Shown here piece after piece: positions 17,149-26,467 of a stretch of DNA of 64,000 nt (position 1 is the stretch's first letter; each line of letters begins with the position of its first letter). The stretch comes from Bradyrhizobium sp. 164 (GTDB taxonomy: Bacteria; Pseudomonadota; Alphaproteobacteria; Rhizobiales; Xanthobacteraceae). The position numbers and the translations under genes are program-made. The stretch covers positions 117,490 to 181,489 of the forward strand of contig NZ_JADPKA010000104.1 of assembly GCF_023073715.1 (NCBI RefSeq), in the 5' to 3' direction. The notes beneath the pieces are model-generated. The model was not told the DNA's origin and made no database searches. It worked only from the letters and a program-made list of their open reading frames with translations.

Positions 17149-17565
17149 TCAGGACGCGGGAGGGGCGCGGGGCTGGAATGCCGTGCCGGCGGATTTCAGA
17201 TGGATGAATTCGGCGCCGGTGGTGCGGTGGAGCAGTTCGATCGCTTGCGGCAGCAGCAGCACGGGCGACGTCGCGAACACAATTGTGCCCGCCATCGCGA
17301 CGACGGCGCAGATCGCGCAATTGTCCTCGCCCGGATGCTCGCGGTCGGGACCGGCCGGCGATTGCGTCTGGACTGCGGCGCGGCCCATCGCAGCAGCGCC
17401 CTTGGCGCTGTCCTTGGCGCCGTCGGTCTGCTGGAGCGAGGATTGGGCGAGGGGCGCGGCCCGCGCGAACCAGTGGCTGTGGCCGAACGTCAGCGCGAAC
17501 TGCACCAGCATCGCGAACAACGCGAGCCGGGCAGCATGCCTCACATTCGACCGAAACCATTTCAT
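17149..17565 (-). CDS. DUF2946 family protein
   Basis: A 138-residue protein with hydrophobic N-terminus (ARLALFAMLVQFALTFG) and the family hallmark CAICAVVAMAGTIVFATSP. His-containing segments (FGHSHWF) also suggest metal contact. The start MKWFRSN at 17565 is preferred because it puts the signal-like helix at the N-terminus; a longer start at 17625 would lie inside the palindrome. It is encoded 151 bases upstream of the ZnuD-like receptor on the same strand, probably as one regulon. DUF2946 proteins are commonly found beside copper or zinc receptors; function unknown. Confidence 0.75.
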   Translation of the reverse strand: MKWFRSNVRHAARLALFAMLVQFALTFGHSHWFARAAPLAQSSLQQTDGAKDSAKGAAAMGRAAVQTQSPAGPDREHPGEDNCAICAVVAMAGTIVFATSPVLLLPQAIELLHRTTGAEFIHLKSAGTAFQPRAPPAS

Positions 17566-17610
17566 CCGAAAACGCCCCACACCGCGCGGCCAATCCCCTG
17601 CCATCGCGGC

Positions 17611-17623
17611 GTTACAATGTAAC
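17611..17623. promoter_or_regulatory. Zur-like palindrome GTTACA-A-TGTAAC
   Basis: A perfect 13-base inverted repeat lies 46 bases upstream of the preferred DUF2946 start. Alphaproteobacterial Zur boxes have GTTAT-N-ATAAC-type symmetry, so this is a plausible Zur operator controlling DUF2946 and the receptor. The assignment is inference. Confidence 0.5.
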
Positions 17624-17751
17624 ATCGCCCGATCGGACGGTGGATGTCAACGCCGGCCGGATCGGCGCACGCAGGGCCGCGAGCCGATGTGTCGTTCCGG
17701 CAACTAGAGTGGGATGGAATTTTAGTTGAACTGCGCGCCCAGAACTCGAAG

Positions 17752-17776
17752 CACCTCTCCCCGCGGGGGAGAGGTG
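17752..17776. repeat. Perfect 11-bp inverted repeat, intergenic
   Basis: CACCTCTCCCC, a GCG loop and GGGGAGAGGTG form a perfect hairpin 46 bases after the end of the membrane protein operon. There is no T-run on either strand, so it looks like a dispersed palindrome rather than a classical terminator, though it could still slow RNA decay. Confidence 0.7.
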
Positions 17777-17821
17777 AACCCCGAACACCAACCGAGCCTA
17801 ATTTTTTCGCGCTCCAGGAGA

Positions 17822-19885
17822 TCAGCGCCCTTCGCGGACCCAGGTCGCGGCGAAGGCGCCGAGCAGCAGCAGCAGGCCGATCACCCCGGCGAAGATCGGC
17901 AGCACACCGACGCCTTTGACGACGCTGGCGTCGCGCATCCGCACGCCCATCCAATTGTCGCCGTGGAAGACGCTCGCAGAGCGCACCGGCAGGATGCGCG
18001 GCAGCTCGACGCTGGTGCCGTCGACCACGCGCACGGCGTTGCCGCCGGTCGCCTGCGTGAGCGGCTTCAGGGTTTCGGCGGTGGAGGTGACTTCCGAAAA
18101 CTCCTTCGGATTGGTCGGGCCGACATTGATCAGCGCCTTCAGCGTGCCGTCGGTGGCCTGCCACAGGCCGAGCTCGTTCGCGGGCAGGCTGGCGCGCCAC
18201 TCGCCGGGATCGCCAGGGCTGAGCGTCAGGTCGTGCGACACGCCCGACGGCGAGGTTACGTTCACCGGCTGGACGCTGTCTGACATGGTCTGGCGCACCA
18301 CGACGAGATCCTTGCCCTGCACCTGAAGGCGCAGCGCTTCTTCGTCGAGATCCGGCTGCTTCATCAGCCAGTGCGACATCCGCCTGAGCAGGTCGAGATG
18401 CGGGCCGCCGCCCTCATAGCCGCGCGCCCACAGCCAGATGTGATCGGACAGCAGCAGCGCGACGCGGCCCTCGCCGAAACGCGACAGGAACAACAGCGGC
18501 TTGCCATCGACGCCGGTCATGACCGGCGGGTTGATCGCATTGCGGGTGTCGACGGTGCGGAAGAATCGGCTCCAGCGTGGCGGCTCGCTGGCGGAGCCCT
18601 CCAGCCCGCGTGTGACCGGATGGCGTTTGCCGATGTCAGACAGGTGCGCATAGAACGGCTTTTCCGTCACGCCGACCGGCTCGGCCGGCAGCACCGAATC
18701 CAGCGGCGTGCGCCAGATGCTGGTGTTGGAGGCGTAGTCAGGGCCGGCCGAGACCAGCACCGCGCCGCCCGAGCGGACATAACGTGCGATGTTGTCGAAA
18801 TAGGCGATCGGCAGCACGCCCTGGCGAGCGTAGCGGTCGAAGATGATCAACTGGAATTCGTTGATCTTCTGCTGGAACAGCTCGCGGGTCGGAAACGCGA
18901 TCAGCGACAATTCGTTGATCGGCGTGCCGTCCTGCTTCTCCGGTGGACGCAGGATGGTGAAATGCACGAGATCGACGCTGGCGTCGGACTTGAGCAGATT
19001 GCGCCAGGTGCGTTCGCCGGAATGCGGCTCGCCCGAGACCAAGAGCACGCGCAGCTTGTCGCGTACGCCGTCGATGGCGACAACCGCGCGGTTGTTCACC
19101 GGCGTCAGTTCGCGTTCGAGGGGCGAAGCCTCGATCTCGACGATGTTCGGGCCGGCATGCTTGATGTCGACGTCGACGCTTGCGGCCTGGCCGCTCGATA
19201 GCGTGCGCTCGTTGATGACCTCGCCGTCTCTGCGGACCGTGACCTTGGCGCGCTCGCCGGTGACGCCCTGGTCGTCGAGGCGGTAGCTGATGGTCTGGGT
19301 CTGCCCGACGATGCCGAAGCGCGGCGCCGCCGTGATTGCGATGCGGCGGTCGCGCTCGTCCTTCTGCCCGGTCACCAGCGCATGCACCGGCGCCTGGAAG
19401 CCGAGCGCGGTTGCGTTCGCCGGAATGTCATGGACCCGGCCGTCGGTGATCAGGAACGCGCCGGCGACGCGGTCGACCGGCACGTCCGACAAGGCCGAGG
19501 CGAGGGCGCCGAACAGTTTCGTGCCGTCGGTCTCGCCGTCGGCCTGTCCGGCATCGACGACGCGGACTTCGAGGCCCTTGATCTTCTTCAGGCTGTCGAC
19601 CAGCGCCTCCTGCGCCTGCGCGGCCTCGCGATTGCGGTTGCCGAAATTCTGGCTCGGACTCTTGTCAACGACAACCGCGGCGACCGAGGTGAGGGGATCG
19701 CGATCCTCCCGGGTGAAGGAGGGATTGGCGAGCGCCAGCAGGAACAGCGCCAACGCGGCGACGCGCACGGCCGCCCCCCGCGCGCGCGCCAGCAGCAGCA
19801 CCAGCGCGACCACGACGATCGCGGCCAGGGCGAGCCAGAGAACGATCGCGGGAACGAGCGGCGTGAACGCGATGCCGTAATTCAT
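17822..19885 (-). CDS. Membrane protein of MoxR/DUF58 operon, large periplasmic domain
   Basis: A 687-residue protein with two N-terminal membrane helices (PAIVLWLALAAIVVVALVLL; VRVAALALFLLALANPSF), a large domain and a C-terminal helix (VLPIFAGVIGLLLLLGAFAA). An alpha/beta segment (VAAVVVDKSPSQNFGNRNRE) recalls von Willebrand A folds, and FDNIARYVRSGGAVLVSAGP recalls the glutamine-amidotransferase-like fold found in such proteins. It is the last gene of a minus-strand operon behind moxR, DUF58 and DUF4159 genes, with a 7-base gap. It probably belongs to a cell-envelope complex; no enzyme activity is assigned. Confidence 0.75.
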   Translation of the reverse strand: MNYGIAFTPLVPAIVLWLALAAIVVVALVLLLARARGAAVRVAALALFLLALANPSFTREDRDPLTSVAAVVVDKSPSQNFGNRNREAAQAQEALVDSLKKIKGLEVRVVDAGQADGETDGTKLFGALASALSDVPVDRVAGAFLITDGRVHDIPANATALGFQAPVHALVTGQKDERDRRIAITAAPRFGIVGQTQTISYRLDDQGVTGERAKVTVRRDGEVINERTLSSGQAASVDVDIKHAGPNIVEIEASPLERELTPVNNRAVVAIDGVRDKLRVLLVSGEPHSGERTWRNLLKSDASVDLVHFTILRPPEKQDGTPINELSLIAFPTRELFQQKINEFQLIIFDRYARQGVLPIAYFDNIARYVRSGGAVLVSAGPDYASNTSIWRTPLDSVLPAEPVGVTEKPFYAHLSDIGKRHPVTRGLEGSASEPPRWSRFFRTVDTRNAINPPVMTGVDGKPLLFLSRFGEGRVALLLSDHIWLWARGYEGGGPHLDLLRRMSHWLMKQPDLDEEALRLQVQGKDLVVVRQTMSDSVQPVNVTSPSGVSHDLTLSPGDPGEWRASLPANELGLWQATDGTLKALINVGPTNPKEFSEVTSTAETLKPLTQATGGNAVRVVDGTSVELPRILPVRSASVFHGDNWMGVRMRDASVVKGVGVLPIFAGVIGLLLLLGAFAATWVREGR

Positions 19886-19892
19886 ATCGATC

Positions 19893-22706
19893 CTATTGCC
19901 CCAGCCGTTCGATCAGCGCCGGTGCGTGCACCTGGTCGGCCTTGTAGTTGCCGGTCAGGGTGTACATCACGATGTTGGCGCCGGCGCGGTAGGCGAATTC
20001 GCGCTGGCGGGTGTCGCCGCCAGTCACTGGCAGCATGGCCTGGCCGTCGGGCCGCACCGCCCAGGCACCGGCAAGGTCGTTCGAGGTGATGATGATCGGC
20101 GAGACGCCGTCGCCGCCGCGCGCCGGACGCTGCGCGCTGTCCTCGTCCTCATCGCGCGGCAGGGTCTCGACCCAGGTCTGGCCGGTGACGAAGCGGCCGG
20201 GGAAGTCGCGCAGCAGGTAGAAGGTCTTGGTCAGCACGTGCTCGCGCGGCACCGGCTCGAGCTCGGGCACGTCGAGCGAGGACAGGATCTCGCGCAGCGT
20301 CTGCATGGCCGGGGTCTGCGCGGCACCGTTCGCGCCGGGCGGTGCTTCGATCGCATCGCGGGTGTCGAACAGCACGGTGCCGCCCTGCTTCATGTAGGCG
20401 TCGATCTTGTTGATGGCATCCTGCGGCGGCTTGGGCGCACCGGGCACGATCGGCCAGTAGATCAGCGGAAAGAAGGCGAGCTCGTCGCGCGCGGGATTGA
20501 CGCCGACGGGATCGCCGGCCTCAAGCGCAGTGCGCTGCGCCAGGAACAGCGTCAGCCCGTTCATCCCCGCCTTGACGATGGAATCGACGTCGGCATTGCC
20601 TGTCACGACATAGGCGAGGCGGGTCTGCGACACCGCCTTCATCGCGAACTCGTCCGTGATGCCGTCGGCGCGCGAGGGCGCCGGCGAGAGCGACGCGAGG
20701 CCTGCAAGCACGATACCGAGCACGATCATCGCTGGCGCGGCGCGGCGGCGCAGCAGCGCGGCGATGCCGCCGCCGAGCAGAGCGACGATGACCGCGTCGA
20801 TCAGGAACAGCGCAAGCGCCGTCGACAGCAGCCAGCCGCGCAAATCGCGCGGCTCGGCGTTGGTGTAGGTGGCGTGCCGGGCGCGCAGGCTCGCGGTGTT
20901 CAGGGCGGCGATACGGTCGGAGGCGGCAAGCGTGTTCACGGCGAGCGGTCCTTCGGCCGGACCATAGAAGCCCGGCGGATGATCGGGTGTGGCGCGGTCG
21001 CGATAATCCGCGGGCAGCGGTTTTGCGGTGGCCGGCGGCGGGCCGAAGGCGCCGAAGCCGTCGAGGATGTGCAGCGGCGCCACCGTCTCGGCGGTGGTCT
21101 CGGCTGCGACCCCGGCGCCGGGCTTGGCGGTGTAGCCGGACATGTCGACGACACGCCGCAGCATTTCGACGAAAGTGCCTGACATCGGCAGATCCGACCA
21201 GCGCATGTCGGCGCTGACGTGGAACAGGCTGACGAGGCCCTTGCCGCGATGCTCGCCGGTCACCAGCGGCGTGCCGTCCTCCAGCGAAGCCCAGCTCTTG
21301 GTGGCGAGCACCGCGTCGGGCTCGGCTAACACCTGGCGGCTCACGGTGACGTCCTTGGGGACCACGACGCCAGCAAACGGCCCGTCGGCGGCGAAGGAGG
21401 CGAGATGCTGCGGCTTCTCCCAGGTCAGGGTGCCGCCGAGCGTGCGGCCGCCCTTGCGCAGCTTGACCGGCACGAGATCGTCTTCGGCCTGCGCCAGGCG
21501 GGGGCCCGCGAACCGCACCAGCACGCCGCCCTGGTCGATCCAGGCGTTGAGGCGCTCCCGCAGCTCGGGCGCGATGGTGCCGACATCGGCCAGGATGATC
21601 ATCGGCAGCTTCTGGTCGAGGAATTGGGTGATGCCCTGCTGCGGCGAGCCCCTGTCGGCGAGCCGCACGTCTGCGAACGGCGCCAGCGCGCGGGTGAGGT
21701 AGAAGGTCGGCGCCAGCAGCGGCTGCGCGGTTTCGCTGGTCGAACCCGAGACGATGCCGATGGCGCGGCGGCGCCAGCGCTTGTCGAGCAGCTGCACTGC
21801 GCCGGCGGAGCGCTCGCCGGATATTTCGAGCCGCGTGATGTCGTTGCGCAGCTCGACCGGCAGATCGAACGCTGCGTCGGTTTCCTTGTCCTGCGGGCCG
21901 AACGAATAACGGGCTTCTCCGATCGGCGAGGCCTTCTGGTCCAGCGCGCGCACGGTGCCGACGGCAATGCCACTGTCGGTGCGCAGCACCTTCACGGTCA
22001 TCCTGGCAGCGGCGTTCTCGGCCGCGACCAGCGCCAGCGGCGCAGAGGTACCGCCTTCGAACACAGTCAGGTTGCGATCGCCGACAGTCTTGCCGAGGCC
22101 GGCCACGAATTCTTCGCCGCGGCCGGTGTCGACGCCGTCAGACAACCACGCGACCTCGCAGTCGCCGGTCGTTTTCAGGAAACGGTCGATTGCCGCCAGG
22201 GTCTCGACGCGATCGATCGAATAAGGCTTCGGGGCGAGCTGGCGCAGCGCCACGCGCGCCGCACCCGCCGGCATCAGGGTGATGTCGCGGTTCGGCTCCG
22301 ACAGCGGCACCAGCGCGATAGCGCGGCGATCGTTGTCGGCGTTGGCGATCAGCTCATCGGCGGCCCTGATCCTGATGTCCCAGTGCGACGCCGCGCTCCA
22401 GCCATCGTCGAACATGATCATCAGCGGCGCCTTGCTGCCGGCGGCGCCCGTTTGCGGATTCCAGATCGGGCCGGCGGCGGCGAAAATGACGAGCGCCGCA
22501 GCTAGGAGCCGCAACGCAGTCAGCCACCATGGCGTCCGCGAGGGCGTCTCTTCGCGCGGCGCGATGTCGAACAACAGCCGCGTCGGCGGAAATTCGATCC
22601 GCCGCGGCCGCGGCGGCATCACCCGCAGCAGCCACCACAGCACGGGCAGGCTGACGAGGCCGATCAGGAGCAGCGGTTCGGTGAAGGCGAGCGGCAATCC
22701 TATCAT
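19893..22706 (-). CDS. BatA-like/DUF4159 membrane protein
   Basis: A 937-residue protein. The N-terminus (FTEPLLLIGLVSLPVLWWLL; PRRIEFPPTRLLF) is the aerotolerance-regulator BatA N-terminal type with two helices. A vWA-like and amidotransferase-like middle follows, then membrane helices near residue 630-690 (STALALFLIDAVIVALLGGG; APAMIVLGIVLAGLASL). The C-terminal 220 or so residues are DUF4159-like (VGVNPARDELAFFPLIYWPI; MKQGGTVLFDTRDAIEAPPG). The ATG overlaps the TGA of the DUF58 gene, so translation is coupled. Confidence 0.8.
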   Translation of the reverse strand: MIGLPLAFTEPLLLIGLVSLPVLWWLLRVMPPRPRRIEFPPTRLLFDIAPREETPSRTPWWLTALRLLAAALVIFAAAGPIWNPQTGAAGSKAPLMIMFDDGWSAASHWDIRIRAADELIANADNDRRAIALVPLSEPNRDITLMPAGAARVALRQLAPKPYSIDRVETLAAIDRFLKTTGDCEVAWLSDGVDTGRGEEFVAGLGKTVGDRNLTVFEGGTSAPLALVAAENAAARMTVKVLRTDSGIAVGTVRALDQKASPIGEARYSFGPQDKETDAAFDLPVELRNDITRLEISGERSAGAVQLLDKRWRRRAIGIVSGSTSETAQPLLAPTFYLTRALAPFADVRLADRGSPQQGITQFLDQKLPMIILADVGTIAPELRERLNAWIDQGGVLVRFAGPRLAQAEDDLVPVKLRKGGRTLGGTLTWEKPQHLASFAADGPFAGVVVPKDVTVSRQVLAEPDAVLATKSWASLEDGTPLVTGEHRGKGLVSLFHVSADMRWSDLPMSGTFVEMLRRVVDMSGYTAKPGAGVAAETTAETVAPLHILDGFGAFGPPPATAKPLPADYRDRATPDHPPGFYGPAEGPLAVNTLAASDRIAALNTASLRARHATYTNAEPRDLRGWLLSTALALFLIDAVIVALLGGGIAALLRRRAAPAMIVLGIVLAGLASLSPAPSRADGITDEFAMKAVSQTRLAYVVTGNADVDSIVKAGMNGLTLFLAQRTALEAGDPVGVNPARDELAFFPLIYWPIVPGAPKPPQDAINKIDAYMKQGGTVLFDTRDAIEAPPGANGAAQTPAMQTLREILSSLDVPELEPVPREHVLTKTFYLLRDFPGRFVTGQTWVETLPRDEDEDSAQRPARGGDGVSPIIITSNDLAGAWAVRPDGQAMLPVTGGDTRQREFAYRAGANIVMYTLTGNYKADQVHAPALIERLGQ

Positions 22707-23647
22707 GCGGCCGGCCCCGCCTTGATCGTCGCGATGCGGGCGCCCGACTTGCTCACCTGCATGCCGGCATGCAGGAACAGCAGCAGTTCGGCGGCCGAGC
22801 GGTCGGTCGCGTGCGTGGTGAACAGCCAGTCGAGCTTGTTGGTCTCGGCGCGGATCTGGTCGCGGTGCAGCGCGAGCCGCGCGGTGTAATCCTGTGCCCA
22901 GCTCTCGGCGCGGCCGGCGGTGATCACGCCGAAGCCTTCCGGCTCGACGAACTCGACGCGGCCGGAGTACGGAAACGACTCTTCGGCGGGATCGACGATC
23001 TGCACCAGGGTGCCATGCGCGCCGGAGCCGGACAGCCCTGTGAGCGTCGTCCTGATCTCGGAGATCGGAGACCAGAAATCCGACAGCACGATCGTCTCGG
23101 CGAGCGCCGACGGCACGAAGGACGGCGGCAGGCTGAGGCGTTCGGCGTCGTCATGCAGCATCGCTTGCGCCATCTTGTCGATCACGCTGCGGCTCGCGGT
23201 CGGCGCCATCAGTCCGGGAATGCCGACGCGTTCGCCGCCGGAGACGAGCAGCTCGGCCAGGGCGAAGGCGACGATCAGCGTGCGTTCGAGCTTGGACTCG
23301 CGCGCGGTCTTCGACGCGAAGGCCATCGAGGGCGAGCGGTCGGGCCAGATCCAAACCGTGTGCGCGGCTTCCCATTCCTGCTCGCGGACGTAAAGATGGT
23401 CGTCACGCGCCGAGCGGCGCCAGTCGACGTTCTGCGACGGCTCGCCCGAGACGAAGCGGCGGTATTGCCAGAAGCTTTCGCCGGAGCCGGCACGCCGTCG
23501 GCCGTGCAGGCCGTGGATGACGTTGGCGGCGATACGGCGGGCCTCGAGCACCAGGCGCGGCAGCGAAGCGGCGAGCGTACGGCTTTCGCCATCGGCACGT
23601 CGGATCGCGATGATCTCCCTCGCTGTGTGCCCGTTCTCTGCCGCCAT
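22703..23647 (-). CDS. DUF58 domain protein
   Basis: A 314-residue protein with the DUF58 signature RRFVSGEPSQNVDWRRSAR followed by DDHLYVREQE, then a vWA-like fold beginning TVWIWPDRSPSMAF (a MIDAS-like DxSxS variant DRSPS). It works with MoxR ATPases. The real start is the ATG at 23647 overlapping the moxR TGA; a TTG at 23650 merely extends it by one codon. Confidence 0.88.
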   Translation of the reverse strand: MAAENGHTAREIIAIRRADGESRTLAASLPRLVLEARRIAANVIHGLHGRRRAGSGESFWQYRRFVSGEPSQNVDWRRSARDDHLYVREQEWEAAHTVWIWPDRSPSMAFASKTARESKLERTLIVAFALAELLVSGGERVGIPGLMAPTASRSVIDKMAQAMLHDDAERLSLPPSFVPSALAETIVLSDFWSPISEIRTTLTGLSGSGAHGTLVQIVDPAEESFPYSGRVEFVEPEGFGVITAGRAESWAQDYTARLALHRDQIRAETNKLDWLFTTHATDRSAAELLLFLHAGMQVSKSGARIATIKAGPAA

Positions 23648-24645
23648 CAACCAATCCGTGTCTTCAATTGCCGGATCACGTCCGGAATCGTGCGGCCTTC
23701 GGCGCGCGCCTGGAAGGTCAGCGCCATGCGGTGCTTCAGCACGGGCTCGGCGAGGTCGAGCACGTCATCGATCGAAGGCGCGAGACGGCCGTCGATCAGC
23801 GCACGCGCGCGCACGGCCAGCATCAGCGATTGGCTGGCGCGCGGGCCGGGGCCCCAGGCGATGAACTTGCCGGCTTCGCCGCTCTCCACGCCCGGACGGG
23901 CCGAACGCACCAGCGACAGGATCGCCTCCACCACAGAATCGCCGACCGGCAGGCGCCGGATCAGCCGCTGCGCGACGATCAGCGCATCGGCGCTCATCGA
24001 GCCCCTGGCCAGCGTCTCCTCGGCGCCGGTGGTCTCGAACAGGATGCGGCGCTCGGCATCGCGATCGGGATAGTCGACGTCGATCTCCATCAGGAAGCGG
24101 TCGAGCTGCGCCTCGGGCAGCGGATAGGTGCCTTCCTGCTCCAGCGGGTTTTGCGTGGCGAGCACGTGGAAGGGCTTGGGCAGGTCATGGCGCGCACCCG
24201 CAACCGTGATGTGCTGCTCCTGCATCGCCTGCAGCAGCGCCGACTGCGTGCGCGGGCTGGCGCGGTTGATCTCGTCGGCCATCAGCAGCTGCGCGAACAC
24301 CGGACCCGCAATAAAGCGGAAGGCCCGCTTGCCCGCGGTGCTCTCATCTAACACCTCGGCGCCGAGAATGTCCGACGGCATCAAATCGGGCGTGAACTGG
24401 ATGCGCTTGGCGTCCAGGCCCAGCGTGACGCCGAGCGTCTCGACCAGCTTGGTCTTGGCGAGACCGGGCACGCCGATCAGCAGCGCATGACCGCCGGAGA
24501 GGATCGTAACCAGCGTGTTCTCGATCACGCGATCCTGGCCGAAGATGACCGACGCGATCGCCTCCTTCGCCGCGCGAATCTGGCTAGATACCTGCTCGGC
24601 CGAACGGACGATTCCGTCTTCGAGTTTCTCGACACTTTCCGCCAT
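23647..24645 (-). CDS. MoxR family AAA+ ATPase
   Basis: A 332-residue protein with Walker A GVPGLAKTK (58-66), Walker B LLMADEINRASP and sensor segment VLATQNPLEQEGTYPLPEAQ, all typical of MoxR/RavA-clade ATPases. Such ATPases act as chaperones that mature or insert metal cofactors or assemble envelope complexes with vWA partners. It is first in the operon moxR-DUF58-DUF4159-687aa protein, with 1-4 base overlaps or a 7-base gap. It is divergent from the DUF1285 operon across 272 bases. Confidence 0.93.
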   Translation of the reverse strand: MAESVEKLEDGIVRSAEQVSSQIRAAKEAIASVIFGQDRVIENTLVTILSGGHALLIGVPGLAKTKLVETLGVTLGLDAKRIQFTPDLMPSDILGAEVLDESTAGKRAFRFIAGPVFAQLLMADEINRASPRTQSALLQAMQEQHITVAGARHDLPKPFHVLATQNPLEQEGTYPLPEAQLDRFLMEIDVDYPDRDAERRILFETTGAEETLARGSMSADALIVAQRLIRRLPVGDSVVEAILSLVRSARPGVESGEAGKFIAWGPGPRASQSLMLAVRARALIDGRLAPSIDDVLDLAEPVLKHRMALTFQARAEGRTIPDVIRQLKTRIG

Positions 24646-24917
24646 TCGCTCGCTCCTTCAGCCTGTCACGCGGCTTGCCTGCGTCGTCACCTCGGCACAT
24701 CGCGTCAGGTCATCACGCCGGATCATGGGCCTATGCTAGACTTGCAGGAAGGCCATGTATTCGTTGAATTAACCTATCCCCACCTTATCGGCTTCGGGTT
24801 ATGTACGGCATCACGAAGTGGCGACCTCGCACATCGGATTAATCCGGAGTGGAACCGCACACCCGAAAACAACGTAGACCTGCACCAATCGTGCCAAGGA
24901 CAAAGTCAGGGCAAACC

Positions 24918-25529
24918 ATGGCGAACCAAGGGCAGAGTGCCGATCGCGGCCTTGAAGGGCTGACTGCCGCCGCCAAAAGTGCTGCCAATGCCGAAGGTGC
25001 CACGAAGGGGCTGCCTCCGGTGCATCTGTGGAATCCGCCGTTTTGCGGCGATCTCGATATCCGAATCGGCTCTGATGGTACTTGGTTCTACATGGGGACG
25101 CCAATCGGGCGTCACGCGCTGGTCCGCCTGTTCTCGACCATTCTCAAGCGCGAGGGCGACAAGCATTTTTTGGTCACGCCGGTGGAGAAGGTCGGCATTC
25201 GCGTCGACGACGCGCCGTTCATGGCGGTCGAGATGCTCAAGGAGCGCGAGGGTGGCCATCGCGTGCTGCGCTTCCGCACCAATGTCGACGACTGGGTGAC
25301 CTGCGACGCCGCGCACCGGCTGCGTTTCGAGCAGGCGAGGGACGGCGGGCTGACGCCATACTTGCACGTCCGCGCCGATCTCTGGGCCAAGGTCACCCGC
25401 GCGCTCTATTACGATCTGGTTGACATGGGCGAGGAGCGGATGGTCGATGGCCAGCCGATGTTCGGCGTCGAGTCGGCCGGCGAATTCTTCGCCATGGCCG
25501 ACGCTGAGCAGGTGAGGGCCGCGCTTTGA
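24918..25529 (+). CDS. DUF1285 domain protein
   Basis: A 203-residue protein (LPPVHLWNPPFCGDLDIRIG; GTPIGRHALVRLFSTILKRE; FLVTPVEKVGIRVDDAPFMA). These are the expected DUF1285 landmarks. Function unknown; structures are reported as PH-like barrels. It is the first gene of an operon with NUDIX, DUF6111, CCA enzyme and transporter genes; its TGA overlaps the TTG of the next gene. Confidence 0.85.
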   Translation: MANQGQSADRGLEGLTAAAKSAANAEGATKGLPPVHLWNPPFCGDLDIRIGSDGTWFYMGTPIGRHALVRLFSTILKREGDKHFLVTPVEKVGIRVDDAPFMAVEMLKEREGGHRVLRFRTNVDDWVTCDAAHRLRFEQARDGGLTPYLHVRADLWAKVTRALYYDLVDMGEERMVDGQPMFGVESAGEFFAMADAEQVRAAL

Positions 25530-26197
25530 ACAAACCTATCCTGCAGAACGATCCGGTCGCGCTCAGCGCGGCGGATTTCTTCGCCCGCTCCAGGGCCAAG
25601 CTTGATTTCGACGTCCCGCCCGGTCTCTATGATCCGAACATCATTCCCGCCTCGGGCGATCCCGGCACCGACAGGATGCTCGAGATCATCGCGCGCGAGC
25701 AGCCGGTACGGCCGGCGGCGGTCCTGATCGCAGTGGTCGACCATCCCGAGCCGACCATCCTGCTGACGCAGCGCTCGGCGCATCTGAACGACCATGCCGG
25801 CCAGATCGCCTTTCCTGGCGGCAAGATCGACGCGACCGACTCCTCGCCGCTCGATGCGGCGCTGCGCGAGGCCGAGGAGGAGATTGGGCTGTCGCGCGAC
25901 TTCGTCGAGCCGATCGGCTATCTCGACCTCTACGGGACCGCGTTCGGCTTCCGCATCCTGCCGACAGTGGCCAGGGTGCGGCCGGGCTTCGAGCTCACGA
26001 TCAATCATTCAGAGGTTGATGACGCATTCGAAGTGCCGCTATCCTTCCTGATGAACCCGGTGAACCATCAGGTGCACAGCAAGGAATTCCGCGGCATGGA
26101 GCGTTCCTATTACGCGATGCCATTCGCGGAACGCTACATCTGGGGTGCGACGGCGGGAATGCTGCGTGTGCTGTATGAGCGGATCTATTCGTCATGA
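25526..26197 (+). CDS. NUDIX hydrolase, CoA pyrophosphatase type
   Basis: A 223-residue protein. LLTQRSAHLNDHAGQIAFPG is the UPF0035 motif of CoA diphosphatases (NudL-like), directly before the Nudix box GGKIDATDSSPLDAALREAE followed by EEIG. It should split CoA or acyl-CoA to phosphopantetheine and 3',5'-ADP. It begins with TTG overlapping the previous stop and ends with ATGA overlap into DUF6111. Confidence 0.87.
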   Translation: MNKPILQNDPVALSAADFFARSRAKLDFDVPPGLYDPNIIPASGDPGTDRMLEIIAREQPVRPAAVLIAVVDHPEPTILLTQRSAHLNDHAGQIAFPGGKIDATDSSPLDAALREAEEEIGLSRDFVEPIGYLDLYGTAFGFRILPTVARVRPGFELTINHSEVDDAFEVPLSFLMNPVNHQVHSKEFRGMERSYYAMPFAERYIWGATAGMLRVLYERIYSS

Positions 26198-26457
26198 TCC
26201 GGACGGTTCTGACCGAGATCGGAATCTTCCTTATTCCCTTTGCCATCTATGCGCTGTTCCTGGCCGCCACCCGATCCGGCCTGTTCGCGCGATCGTCCTG
26301 GCCGGTCACCATCGTTGCGCGCCTTGCCCTGGTGGCGATCGCGCTGGTGATCGCGGGGCTGGTCGGCCTTGCACATTTCTCCGGCGCCGGACCGGACTCG
26401 ACCTACGTTCCCGCGCATATCGAGAACGGCAAATTCGTGCCGGGCACGGAAAAATAA
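26194..26457 (+). CDS. DUF6111 family small membrane protein
   Basis: An 87-residue protein with two membrane helices (VLTEIGIFLIPFAIYALFLA and VARLALVAIALVIAGLVGLA) and a polar tail (YVPAHIENGKFVPGTEK). It is conserved in this rhizobial operon position just before the CCA enzyme; function unknown. Its ATG overlaps the NUDIX stop. Confidence 0.8.
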   Translation: MIRTVLTEIGIFLIPFAIYALFLAATRSGLFARSSWPVTIVARLALVAIALVIAGLVGLAHFSGAGPDSTYVPAHIENGKFVPGTEK

Positions 26458-26467
26458 GGGCTGGACG

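Noticed and set aside
17752..17776. Perfect hairpin as terminator of the MoxR-type operon
   Set aside because: No T-run follows on the minus strand; kept as a palindromic repeat.
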